Of a DNA stretch of 64,000 nucleotides, positions 34,869 through 43,957 are shown in pieces. The notes under the pieces were generated by a model. That model was given only the letters and a program-made list of their open reading frames with translations, made no database searches and had not been told where the DNA came from. Source of the stretch: Flavobacterium antarcticum DSM 19726 (GTDB taxonomy: Bacteria; Bacteroidota; Bacteroidia; Flavobacteriales; Flavobacteriaceae). The stretch is taken from positions 1-64,000 of the forward strand of contig NZ_ATTM01000006.1 of the NCBI RefSeq assembly GCF_000419685.1, read 5' to 3'. Within the stretch, counting starts at the first letter, position 1; each line of letters starts with the position of its first letter. A program made the translations under genes and the position numbers.

Positions 34869-35606
34869 TTAATGGTTTGAATTCCACATTTCTCGTGCCC
34901 GAAACAAATCTTCTTCCGTATCAATTCCGATTCCAATATGACTTGTTTCAACCATTTTTATGCGTTTGCCAAATTCCAAATAACGCAATTGCTCCAATTT
35001 CTCCGACGCTTCTAATGACTTCATCGGCAAACTATAAAAATCCATCAGAGCTTGTTTGCGAAAAGCATAAATCCCAATGTGTTGAAAATAACGAACGCCA
35101 ACATTCTTCTCTCTTGAAAAAGGAATTACAGAACGCGAAAAATACAAAGCAAACTGACTTTGGTCAACAACAACTTTGACATTATTCGGGTTTTCAATTG
35201 TAGAATCATCAGTGATTTCTCGCATGAGCGATGCTAAATCAACTTTATTTTCCGCGTCATTTCTGAAAACGGTAATTAATTGTTGTAAAGAATCCGTATC
35301 GATAAATGGCTCATCACCTTGAACGTTTACTACAATATCAACATCCATATTTGCAACCGCTTCCGCAATTCTGTCTGAACCTGATTCGTGTTCGCGAATA
35401 CTTTTAATCGCCTTTCCTCCTTGCGATTCGATTTCATTAAAAATTAAATCGGAATCGGTAACCACGAAAACTTCATCAAACAATTTTGATTGAACAGCCG
35501 CTTCGTACGTTCGAGTAATCACAGTTTTACCACATAAATCTTGCATGAGTTTTGCAGGAAATCGTGTAGAAGCATATCGAGCGGGAATTACAGCTATAAT
35601 TTTCAT
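34869..35606 (-). CDS. kdsB: 3-deoxy-manno-octulosonate cytidylyltransferase
   Basis: Activates KDO with CTP for lipopolysaccharide core synthesis. 245 aa, starting [21 protein letters not shown], the classic CMP-KDO synthetase N-terminus; also [21 protein letters not shown] near residue 97, and [15 protein letters not shown]. The longer frame from 35636 adds ten residues with no homology, so the ATG at 35606 is used. Transcribed towards the subtilase gene. Confidence 0.95.
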   Translation of the reverse strand: MKIIAVIPARYASTRFPAKLMQDLCGKTVITRTYEAAVQSKLFDEVFVVTDSDLIFNEIESQGGKAIKSIREHESGSDRIAEAVANMDVDIVVNVQGDEPFIDTDSLQQLITVFRNDAENKVDLASLMREITDDSTIENPNNVKVVVDQSQFALYFSRSVIPFSREKNVGVRYFQHIGIYAFRKQALMDFYSLPMKSLEASEKLEQLRYLEFGKRIKMVETSHIGIGIDTEEDLFRAREMWNSNH

Positions 35607-35729
35607 TATTTTTCGTTGAAATTGATTAGGGTGCAAATTCGGGAAATTTGTTTTAAATCGGAACTAAATGCGAATAAAATTGAGTTTTTGTTCGCTAATT
35701 ATTTTTTAATTATTAGATGAAAAATTTAA

Positions 35730-35886
35730 TCTCGCAAAGGCGTGAAGACGCAAAGCGAAATAAGACTTTTGATTTTATAGCTATTAAATTTCAAGTATCG
35801 AAATGCGATAAATCTTAATATTTTTTCATGAGTAAACACCTGCGTTAAGAACCTACAATTCTTTGCGTCTTCGCGTCTTTGCGAGA
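35730..35886. repeat. long inverted repeat between kdsB and the helicase gene
   Basis: TCTCGCAAAGGCGTGAAGAC (start of the left arm, 35730-35755) and its mirror CTTTGCGTCTTCGCGTCTTT (start of the right arm, 35861-35886) pair over 26 bp with two mismatches, 105 bp apart. The unit CGCAAAGACGCAAAG appears in both arms. No gene lies between the arms. The rest of the 310-bp gap between kdsB and the helicase is AT-rich. It looks like a non-autonomous palindromic repeat. Confidence 0.7.
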
Positions 35887-35916
35887 CATTTAAAAAAAAT
35901 ATTGCGTGTAATTATT

Positions 35917-37344
35917 TCAATTCTCCTCAAAAAACTCATCCTTAAACCCAATCAAATACAACTTGTCTTTTGCTCGAGTCATTGCCGTGTACAACCATCG
36001 CACATAATCTTGAGTAATTCCGTCTGGCAAATAAGGTTGTTCAATAAACACCGTATTCCATTGTCCTCCTTGCGATTTATGACACGTAATCGCATAAGAA
36101 AACTTGACTTGCAAAGCGTTGAAAAACTCATTTTCTTTCACTTTTGCCAAACGTTTGTATTGAGCTCCTTCACTTTCGTAATCGGCTAAAACTTCTTGGT
36201 ACAATCGGTTCGATTCCTCGTAACTCAAGGACGGCGTTTCGCTTGTTGTCGTGTCTAATAGAACGATGGTTTCAAAGGGAATTTGATTCGGATAATCCAC
36301 CATTCTGACTTTTACTTTGGCAAATTTAAAGGAGTATAATTCCATGAAACCAAAAATTTCAAGTACTTCAATAATGTCACCATTGGCAATAAAACCCGCT
36401 TCATCGCTGTCTTTCAACCAAAAATAATTATTCTTGACAACCATCAAGAAATCACCCGTTGAAAGTTCGCTTTCCTTATCGAGAATCTTCATTCGAATTT
36501 GCTGATTATAAGCATTTGCACGTTTATTCGAACGCACTATAAATGCCGTATCTTCAATACTGTAATTACTGTAAGCCGACTGAATAGCATCTTGAATATC
36601 ATAACCATCTTGCAATCGCGTGATGTCTTTAAAGCCACGAAGTGTAAACTTAAATTGCTCAAAAAATTGCTCTTCCAACAATTCCCGAAGCGCAGTTGCA
36701 TTATATAAAATCCCTGAATTTTCTTCCTGTCGCATTACTTCATCCAACTCGATTGACTCAACTTCCATATCATAATTCAGACGGAGAATATCAGTATTCA
36801 AAGCGGGAGATTCATCTCTGTTTATTGGGGGTAATTGTGCGGTATCACCCAAAAGTAAGAGTTTACAATTCGTTCCCGAATAAATGTAAAACACTAAATC
36901 GTCCAAAAGTGAACCATTCGCATACATTTTATTTTCAGAATCAGAATCAGAAATCATTGAAGCTTCATCGACAATGAAAATCGTGTTTTTATGCTTGTTT
37001 GGCATTATTGTAAAAGTCACTCCTCCACCTTTATTTTTTTTGGGAAAATATATTTTTTTATGAATCGTGAATGCCGGTTTTTCGGAATAATTGGCAATTA
37101 CTTTCGCTGCGCGACCTGTTGGCGCTAGAAGTACGTATTTTTTGTTTAATTCGACTAAATTATTTACAATCGTAGAAATGACGGTCGTCTTTCCGGTTCC
37201 TGCATATCCTTTCAATACGAAAATTTCATCTTTTTTATCATTTGTAAGAAAAACAGCAATTTGCTGAAAAAACAAATCTTGTTTAACTGTGGTAACGAAG
37301 GGAAATTTTCGCTTTAGCGTAGAATAGAATTGAGTGGAAGTCAT
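35917..37344 (-). CDS. RecD-like superfamily 1 DNA helicase
   Basis: 475 aa, ATP-dependent 5'-3' helicase of the RecD/ExoV-alpha/UvrD-C type. Walker A GYAGTGKTT (residues 46-54), Walker B IFIVDEASM near 122, motif III LLLLGDTAQLPPI, and the C-terminal UvrD-like motifs YAITCHKSQGGQWNTVF and RWLYTAMTRAKDKLYLIG. It has no RecB or RecC neighbour and may work alone in repair or recombination. Divergent from the DUF3822 gene across a repeat-containing gap. Confidence 0.9.
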   Translation of the reverse strand: MTSTQFYSTLKRKFPFVTTVKQDLFFQQIAVFLTNDKKDEIFVLKGYAGTGKTTVISTIVNNLVELNKKYVLLAPTGRAAKVIANYSEKPAFTIHKKIYFPKKNKGGGVTFTIMPNKHKNTIFIVDEASMISDSDSENKMYANGSLLDDLVFYIYSGTNCKLLLLGDTAQLPPINRDESPALNTDILRLNYDMEVESIELDEVMRQEENSGILYNATALRELLEEQFFEQFKFTLRGFKDITRLQDGYDIQDAIQSAYSNYSIEDTAFIVRSNKRANAYNQQIRMKILDKESELSTGDFLMVVKNNYFWLKDSDEAGFIANGDIIEVLEIFGFMELYSFKFAKVKVRMVDYPNQIPFETIVLLDTTTSETPSLSYEESNRLYQEVLADYESEGAQYKRLAKVKENEFFNALQVKFSYAITCHKSQGGQWNTVFIEQPYLPDGITQDYVRWLYTAMTRAKDKLYLIGFKDEFFEEN

Positions 37345-37410
37345 AATTTAAGTTCAAGAAACGCAAAGTACGGAAAGTTTTTACAGAGATTATTAGTTAT
37401 TGAAAAAGCT

Positions 37411-37442
37411 TTTACACAGATTGCACGAATTTACACAGATTG
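37411..37442. repeat. 13-bp direct repeat
   Basis: TTTACACAGATTG occurs at 37411-37423 and again at 37430-37442, 19 bp apart, in the intergenic region before the DUF3822 gene. Confidence 0.55.
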
Positions 37443-37465
37443 TAGGTTACAATTTTTTCTGTTTT

Positions 37466-37531
37466 GTCATGCTAAATTTATTTCGGCATCTCATTTGTGC
37501 GAGTTAGATTCTGAAATAAATTCAGAATGAC
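37466..37531. repeat. palindromic repeat element, copy 1
   Basis: The left arm (37466-37491) is the near-mirror of the right arm (37506-37531), 26 bp each with four differences, 14 bp apart. The right arm contains ATTCTGAA-ATAAA-TTCAGAAT, itself a dyad. The 26-bp right arm is found again, letter for letter, at 62633-62658. Confidence 0.75.
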
Positions 37532-37610
37532 AAGTACATTTTTCAAACTTTCAAATCACACTCTTTTAAAATTATCGTAAGTTTGTCGATCTATAATAAA
37601 GTCTGTCAAA

Positions 37611-38423
37611 TTGAATCTCAATATTACCGAAAAAAACTACCGCAAACTCGTTCTTCAAGTTTCTTTGAATGGATTCAGCTTTTGCGTGGTGGACACTTTG
37701 AATAATGAAGTGCTTTCGTTCAGCGATATTCCGTTTACTATTTTTCAACGAAATACCAAAGTGGAAGATTTGTATTGGAAAGCTTTTTTGGACCACAAGG
37801 AATTGACTAAAATCTACGATGAAGTCGTTGTTATTCATGATAATAATTTGAATACGTTTGTACCAAAGGCATTATTTGACGAAGAATATTTAGCAAGTTA
37901 TTTACAATACAACACCAAAGTTTTCGAAACTGATTTCTACACATTTGATGCGATTCAGAATCAGGAAATCAATAACGTTTATGTTCCGTATGTGAATTTG
38001 AACAATTATTTGCTAGACCAATTTGAGAGTTTTGATTACAAACATTTCAGCAGTATTCTATTGGAAAGTTTGTTGGCACTTTCGAAAAACAAAGAAGAGA
38101 TACAAGTTTTCGTTCATTTCAGTAGTGAGAAATTTGAAATTGTTGTGTTGAAAAACCAACAATTACTACTCTTCAATTCCTTTGACTATTCGACAAAAGA
38201 AGATTTCATTTACTACCTTTTATTCACAGCTGAACAATTGCAACTCAATCCAGAATATTTCAATTTGAATCTTTTAGGAGCCATTTCCAAAGAAGATGAA
38301 CTTTTTGAAATCGCATTTAAGTATGTTCGAAATGTTCAATTATTGGACGTTTCAACATTACAAACCCGTAATAATTTTACAAAAGCCGACAATCTAAAGC
38401 ATTTTATACTTTTTCAATCGTGA
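37611..38423 (+). CDS. DUF3822-family protein
   Basis: 270 aa, TTG start. This family is typical of Bacteroidota and sits beside rsmD; the overall shape recalls actin-like/FtsA-type folds but no activity is known. A -7 element TAAGTTTG at 37578-37585 gives a short leader that fits the TTG. The last four bases overlap the rsmD start, so the two are translationally coupled. Confidence 0.8.
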   Translation: MNLNITEKNYRKLVLQVSLNGFSFCVVDTLNNEVLSFSDIPFTIFQRNTKVEDLYWKAFLDHKELTKIYDEVVVIHDNNLNTFVPKALFDEEYLASYLQYNTKVFETDFYTFDAIQNQEINNVYVPYVNLNNYLLDQFESFDYKHFSSILLESLLALSKNKEEIQVFVHFSSEKFEIVVLKNQQLLLFNSFDYSTKEDFIYYLLFTAEQLQLNPEYFNLNLLGAISKEDELFEIAFKYVRNVQLLDVSTLQTRNNFTKADNLKHFILFQS

Positions 38424-39004
38424 GAATCATTTCAGGAAAACACAAAGGACGACGCATTTCACCACCTAAAAATTTACCCGTTCGTCCCACGACGGATATG
38501 AGTAAAGAGGCATTGTTTAATGTGTTGAACAACCATTTTAACTTCAGCGGACTCAAAGTGTTGGATTTATTTGCCGGAACCGGAAACATCAGTTACGAAT
38601 TTGCTTCCCGTGGATGCGAGAATGTTATTTCGGTGGATGGTGATTTTGGTTGCATTAAATTTATTAAGCAAACTGCTGACGAATACGACTTCAACATTAC
38701 GGCAATAAAAAGCGATGTAATGAAATTTTTGGCGAAAAACACAAGTTCCTACGACATCATTTTTGCAGACCCACCTTACGGTTTTGACCAAGAAACGTTT
38801 GAAAATATTGTCAAAACGGTCTTCGAACGCGAATTATTACAAGAAGATGGAATGATGATTATTGAACATTCCAAGTATACAAAAATGACCGAATTGGATA
38901 ATTTCTCTTTTCAAAAAGGATATGGTGGTTCGTTTTTTAGCTTCTATGAATTAAATCAAGATAGAGACGAAGAAGTAGATGGATTGGAAGAAGAGGAAGG
39001 TTGA
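38420..39004 (+). CDS. rsmD: 16S rRNA (guanine(966)-N(2))-methyltransferase
   Basis: 194-aa SAM-dependent methyltransferase that modifies G966 of 16S rRNA. The N-terminal MRIISGKHKGRRISPPKN is canonical; motif I is LDLFAGTGNISYEF; catalytic motif IV is FADPPYGF. The GTG start overlaps the DUF3822 stop codon by four bases. A C-terminal acidic tail (DRDEEVDGLEEEEG) is an addition. Confidence 0.95.
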   Translation: MRIISGKHKGRRISPPKNLPVRPTTDMSKEALFNVLNNHFNFSGLKVLDLFAGTGNISYEFASRGCENVISVDGDFGCIKFIKQTADEYDFNITAIKSDVMKFLAKNTSSYDIIFADPPYGFDQETFENIVKTVFERELLQEDGMMIIEHSKYTKMTELDNFSFQKGYGGSFFSFYELNQDRDEEVDGLEEEEG

Positions 39005-39079
39005 TTACCTAATTTTTAGTTACGCATTACACTGTTTTTTCTTTTGACTTTACGGCTTTTAAACTTTCGACTTACCTAA

Positions 39080-41167
39080 TTACCTAACTCTATTACCGTT
39101 TTCGTCCACCGTTTTTTCTCTAAAAGTGGTATTTTTAAGTTTTCCAAAGATGTATTTCAATGCAATTGAAAATTCATTGGTATCATTAAAAAATATAGCT
39201 TGAGAATTAATAAAATTGTTCTCTATTCTCTCTTTATATTGTCCTCCTCTAAAAATATTATTATAACTCAAGGTGCAAGTCCAATTTTGATACCTTTTAG
39301 AAATTGAACTATCCAATACAATCATCGCATCTCGTTCGAAAATGCCTTGTTTTTGATTCGTTATTCCCCAACCTACCAAAGAAAATGTCCAATCTTTATT
39401 TAAATTAAAAGTCTGATTTGAGTAAATGTATAAATAGGGATTCGTTGCTCCAAAAGTTGCAGATTTATCTTCAAATTTGCTCAAATTAAAACTTATAACA
39501 TTATCTGACGACCAAATTCGGTATTTGAATGGAAGTGTAAATTCAAGATTGTAACCTGTTTCAAAATCAAAATTGTCAGGTCGGTAATTTAATACTTTAG
39601 TAGTTGCATTGTATTGAAAACCATAATTCATAACGTCTTTGTTCGTGTAATAGGTAAGTTTTAATGACTTGTTTTTGTACTGAAAATTTAGGTATATTTC
39701 GTCTGAAATTGTCGGATTCAAGTTGATATTACTAGAGAACACAAAATAAGGATTTATGGAAGTTTGTCCGTTACTTGTTTCCGAATAACTAGGTCTTGTA
39801 ATTGATTTTGCATAATTAAATGAAATCGTTTTTGTAGAATCTAACGTAAGTTCTGCCTGCAATTTAGGAAAGAGATTAATGTAATTTTTATCTATTGGTT
39901 TAGAAGATGCATCATCGTATTTACCTTTTATAATCGTATTTTCGGCTCTAATTCCAGCCAGCCAAGATACTTTTTTTAGAACTCCCGAAATTTGACTATA
40001 AGCAGAAGTATTTTTTTCTTTCATTATATATCTTGAATTCACGTCATTATTCAACTGAAAATCATTCAGTACCAAGTTTGTATTTGCATTTGCAAAATTA
40101 TGCATTACTCCAACTTCCAATTTCATCTCATTCTCAAACTTTTTATCAAAATCAATTCGGGCAGAAAATACGTCTACTTTAAAATGCTGATTTACAATTT
40201 GAAAAGGCTCAAAAGTGGTTTGATTGTAATTATTGGAAGAATTTATATTGGAAAAATTTACAAAACTACTGTACTGCATTCCAGCAAAAAGATTAGAATT
40301 TGAGCTGAATTTTTTATTATAATTGGCAACAGCATTGATAAAATTTCTATTTCCCATTGTTAGTCCAACTGTTTCAATTTGCGATAAATCATTCAAAATT
40401 CTATAATTAGTTTTGGTTTTGAAATCAAAGTTATCTACCTTTAAATTTCCATTAATTGACAAGGAAAAAGAATCATCGTTATTTAAAGTTTGGTAAATTC
40501 CAGCTCCATAAATATAATTATTTCTTTTTGTAAAACCTGCCACATTATAATCTGAAATTATTTCATTAGCAGGAATTTCGTAATTATTTGCATTACTTTC
40601 CCAAGGATTTAGCTTGTTGTAATTGAAATTTGCTTTTAGTTCTGTCTTATTAAATTTCAAATTAGAATTAACTCCCAAGTAATTATTGAACTTCTTTTTA
40701 AAAGACGAAGTTTCAGAAATCGAAGTTTGAAAACCTTCACTTGTACTGAATTTTCTAGTAATGAGAAGAACCACTTTCCCTTCCGCTTCGTACTTTGCAG
40801 AAGGATTATTTATAATTTCGATAGATTTTATATCGAAAACAGAAAGTGCCAATAAATCGTTCATCTGAATTCTTTGATTGTCCAAATAGATAAGTGGATT
40901 TCCTTTTCCTACAATGAAAATTTTGGCTCTATCAGCACTTATCTGAACTTTTGGCAACTTTGAAATTAAATCCAAAGGATTGGAAATGCCACTTAAAATA
41001 GAATTCGCAACTTCTACTTTTACATTTCCGTTTTTGTATGTGAACGATTTTGGTTGCAATTTAATTTCCACTTCTTCCATTTGATTTATGGTGTCTTTTG
41101 TAGCAATTTGTGCAAAGGCATTGGTTGCAAATAAAAAAACAAGCAACAAAATTATATACTGTTTCAT
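39080..41167 (-). CDS. TonB-dependent-type outer-membrane beta-barrel protein
   Basis: 695 aa, signal peptide ending NAFAQ. A plug-like region (DLISKLPKVQISADRAKIFIVGKGNPLIYLDNQRI, about 60-105) is followed by a large beta-barrel, matching the outer membrane beta-barrel (OMP_b-brl_3) family. It lacks the N-terminal carboxypeptidase-like domain of SusC-type receptors. The ligand is unknown. It is 4 bp behind the alpha/beta hydrolase gene, so cotranscribed, and divergent from the two-component operon. Confidence 0.85.
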   Translation of the reverse strand: MKQYIILLLVFLFATNAFAQIATKDTINQMEEVEIKLQPKSFTYKNGNVKVEVANSILSGISNPLDLISKLPKVQISADRAKIFIVGKGNPLIYLDNQRIQMNDLLALSVFDIKSIEIINNPSAKYEAEGKVVLLITRKFSTSEGFQTSISETSSFKKKFNNYLGVNSNLKFNKTELKANFNYNKLNPWESNANNYEIPANEIISDYNVAGFTKRNNYIYGAGIYQTLNNDDSFSLSINGNLKVDNFDFKTKTNYRILNDLSQIETVGLTMGNRNFINAVANYNKKFSSNSNLFAGMQYSSFVNFSNINSSNNYNQTTFEPFQIVNQHFKVDVFSARIDFDKKFENEMKLEVGVMHNFANANTNLVLNDFQLNNDVNSRYIMKEKNTSAYSQISGVLKKVSWLAGIRAENTIIKGKYDDASSKPIDKNYINLFPKLQAELTLDSTKTISFNYAKSITRPSYSETSNGQTSINPYFVFSSNINLNPTISDEIYLNFQYKNKSLKLTYYTNKDVMNYGFQYNATTKVLNYRPDNFDFETGYNLEFTLPFKYRIWSSDNVISFNLSKFEDKSATFGATNPYLYIYSNQTFNLNKDWTFSLVGWGITNQKQGIFERDAMIVLDSSISKRYQNWTCTLSYNNIFRGGQYKERIENNFINSQAIFFNDTNEFSIALKYIFGKLKNTTFREKTVDENGNRVR

Positions 41168-41171
41168 TATA

Positions 41172-42167
41172 CTATTGATTTAACCATTCCATCCAATCTC
41201 CCGCTACCTTATCCCAATTATAAATTTCTTCATTTACAATACCGTTTATACTTTTTGGAAAATAATTGTGTTCTAACCCGACATAACTTTTAAAAGTAAT
41301 GTTTCGTTTTCGTTCTCTAATTGCTTCAATTTGGAATAAATCGTTCAACGAAACGGACCAATCGTGTGTTCCATAAGTTACTAAAACAGGAATTTTCAAA
41401 TCCATTAAATTATCGCGTTGCGGAAGCGAAAAACTATAAGTCGCTTTGAAAGTATCGCCACCATCGTACTGAATTTGATTAGAATTTTGAACAATATCTT
41501 TCCATCGGTTAATTACTTTTTCGCCTCTTGGCAAACTATCATTTTCTTCAGAACGAGTTTGCTCTAAAATAGTAGAAATTCTGCCGTACGGATTTCCACC
41601 GGAATAAATCAAATGCGTAATTTTCTTATTTATCGAAGCCATTTTCACTGCAATAGTACTTCCTTCAGAATGTCCTGCGACTAGAAGTTGGTTTATTTTT
41701 ACCCAACGTTCTTTAAATAATTGCTTCAAAATAGAATTATTTCTGAAAACATAATAGTCCAAATAGTTTCTGTCAATATATCCTTTTGGTGGAATTTCTT
41801 TTTCGTTATCTTTCAAAAACATATATTCTCTGCCTAATTTATTCACATTAGAAATGATTGGAATAAACGGTTTGCCAATAATCACAATATGAAATTCATC
41901 TAGAAATGGCGTTTCGTCAAAAGGCAAAGTTCCGTACAATCCCGTTTCATCATACTTCACGACAGGTTGTGGCATACTTCCTTGACAAAATAAAAAAAGC
42001 GGTTTGGAAATCTTTTCTTCACCTGGTTTTGAAATCACAATAATATCAACTGGGTCGTCCAAATACTTCATTTTAATATGACGATAGCCGAAATCTTCAG
42101 GGATTTTTTGAGCGAAAGCAAAAGTTTTGGACAGTAAAAACATAGCGATGAAAATTAGATGATTCAT
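41172..42167 (-). CDS. exported alpha/beta hydrolase
   Basis: 331 aa with a signal peptide ending FAQ. The nucleophile elbow is GHSEGS (serine as nucleophile). VTYGTHDWSV near 250 and EHNYFPKS near the C-terminus are good positions for the acid and the histidine. Substrate unknown; by its operon partner, an outer-membrane receptor, it may process an imported peptide or ester. Divergent from the 42317 gene, with response-regulator-like repeats in between. Confidence 0.8.
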   Translation of the reverse strand: MNHLIFIAMFLLSKTFAFAQKIPEDFGYRHIKMKYLDDPVDIIVISKPGEEKISKPLFLFCQGSMPQPVVKYDETGLYGTLPFDETPFLDEFHIVIIGKPFIPIISNVNKLGREYMFLKDNEKEIPPKGYIDRNYLDYYVFRNNSILKQLFKERWVKINQLLVAGHSEGSTIAVKMASINKKITHLIYSGGNPYGRISTILEQTRSEENDSLPRGEKVINRWKDIVQNSNQIQYDGGDTFKATYSFSLPQRDNLMDLKIPVLVTYGTHDWSVSLNDLFQIEAIRERKRNITFKSYVGLEHNYFPKSINGIVNEEIYNWDKVAGDWMEWLNQ

Positions 42168-42213
42168 AATTTTTAGTAGTTTACAAATGTGCTTCTATTT
42201 AGTCGTTGCGAAA

Positions 42214-42273
42214 GTTAATCGTAGGTTAATGCAGGGTTAATGTGTGATTTATGGGTGAAAAGATGTATTTTTG
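42214..42273 (+). promoter_or_regulatory. promoter with three GTTAAT repeats at 11-bp spacing
   Basis: GTTAAT occurs at 42214-42219, 42225-42230 and 42236-42241, exactly one helical turn apart. TATTTTTG (42266-42273) is a -7 element. The nearest repeat would be about 40 bp upstream of the start. Such direct repeats are typical of OmpR/PhoB response regulators; one is encoded in this operon. Confidence 0.6.
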
Positions 42274-42316
42274 AAGAGCAGTAATTGATTACAAAGTTTA
42301 AAAGTCAACTTTCGAA

Positions 42317-43915
42317 ATGAAGAAAATAATTTTAGTAATCCTTTTTCTTTTTAGCCCTTCGCTATCAATATTCGCTCAACAATTTGAGATTAGTATTGAT
42401 ACCATGCATTTAGATTTGAAAGATATTTGCAGACCTGCTTCTAGAGTAAGCTTGACTCACGCCGTTAAATTTAACAATCAATTATATTGCTTTTTTGAGG
42501 AGCGGGGAATTTATTCATTTAAAGTAAAAAGTAAATATCTTTTACAAATCTCTGATACAGGTAAAATTTTAAATAGTATAGAAATTCCTGAAGAAATTCA
42601 AAAAGCAAATTATTTTGATTTTTTTGTTAGAAATGAAAGCTTGTTTCTAAAAAATTACATGGATAATGAAAGTTTCTCTTTTGACAAAGAAAAATTGAAA
42701 TGGGAAAAGATTAAGGGAGTTGACGACGAAGTTTTTGACGACGAAAATTTCAAAGTCTTTTACCTTGACTTTGGAGAGTTTGGAGAATCTACTTGGTTTA
42801 TTGATAAAAAAACAAAAAAAGAATATGTAATTGGCACAAATGGTAGAACTATAAACTATTACAACAATAGATATATTTTAACAAGCGGTGGGAAAATTAC
42901 AGAAATTTTAAATGCTAAAAAACTATTGCAATGTAAACCAGAACAACAATATGAAGTGATGAAAGGCGAAAAAAACCTTGCGAGTATTTCACATTCATTA
43001 ATCGGTTCAAAAGAAATTTATTCAGACTCAAAGTATAATTCTTTTTCTTTTGAAAAACCTATACAAGAAATTCATACTTCATTTGTTGTTGACACAGAAT
43101 TGTATCAAATATATTCAGATAGCATTTCAATTTACGTAGGACAAATTAAAAATGCAAAACTTGTTCCAACTCACAAACTAAATAAAAAATATCACCTATT
43201 TAATTCATCTCATTCATACAGAGGTAACAATATTGAAAACGATTACCGACTTTTAAAATTTGAGGAAAATGAAAACACCTATGGCGTTATTCAGATAAAA
43301 GGGTACAAAATAGATGTTAAATATTTCATGCACAATATAGATTCTTTAAAGTATTTGGGAACGGATAATTTCAAAAAAATAATATCTGTGGTTAAAAGTA
43401 ACATTAAGCAATTAAGTATAAATCAAGTTGAAGAAACTGAAAATAGAATTGGTGGTACCGATATGAAAACTGATAGAGTTAACACCTCTCATAATGGATA
43501 TTATCCAAAGGCATTAATTCTACAGAACATAAAAACAAAAGAATATATTAAAATTGAGTCATCTTTAATTGCTCAAAAAACAGAATATTTATATACAACT
43601 TCTGATAAAAATGTAAAGTCGATATTTATTGAGTGGTCTCCCACACAATTAACTAAAGAGCCACAAATATTTGACTTTTTAAACGAAGATGATGAAGAAA
43701 AAAACACAGCTTTCGCTAAAAAACAAGATGAATTAATTGAAATTATTACGAATATTTTAAATTTGACACCTGTAATAAAAAAGAAAGACGATACTAGTTT
43801 AGAAATGATGTGGAAAATTAAAAATGGTATTGAAATCAAACTATATGGAAGTAAAAAATTTGAAAAGAATCAGGAAATCAGAATGATAATTAATTTACCC
43901 CTAAATTCGAAATAA
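42317..43915 (+). CDS. large secreted protein of unknown function
   Basis: 532 aa with a signal peptide ending IFAQQ. The rest is hydrophilic and lysine/glutamate/asparagine-rich, with no domain I can name and no C-terminal T9SS motif. It begins an operon with the sensor kinase (43 bp downstream) and response regulator. It may be an input or output partner of that system, for example a periplasmic sensor accessory. Base composition is a little more A-rich than the kinase, which hints at faster evolution or transfer. Confidence 0.75.
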   Translation: MKKIILVILFLFSPSLSIFAQQFEISIDTMHLDLKDICRPASRVSLTHAVKFNNQLYCFFEERGIYSFKVKSKYLLQISDTGKILNSIEIPEEIQKANYFDFFVRNESLFLKNYMDNESFSFDKEKLKWEKIKGVDDEVFDDENFKVFYLDFGEFGESTWFIDKKTKKEYVIGTNGRTINYYNNRYILTSGGKITEILNAKKLLQCKPEQQYEVMKGEKNLASISHSLIGSKEIYSDSKYNSFSFEKPIQEIHTSFVVDTELYQIYSDSISIYVGQIKNAKLVPTHKLNKKYHLFNSSHSYRGNNIENDYRLLKFEENENTYGVIQIKGYKIDVKYFMHNIDSLKYLGTDNFKKIISVVKSNIKQLSINQVEETENRIGGTDMKTDRVNTSHNGYYPKALILQNIKTKEYIKIESSLIAQKTEYLYTTSDKNVKSIFIEWSPTQLTKEPQIFDFLNEDDEEKNTAFAKKQDELIEIITNILNLTPVIKKKDDTSLEMMWKIKNGIEIKLYGSKKFEKNQEIRMIINLPLNSK

Positions 43916-43957
43916 GGAAATTTATAAAAATTCTCTATTTAAAATGCCTCACCTATT

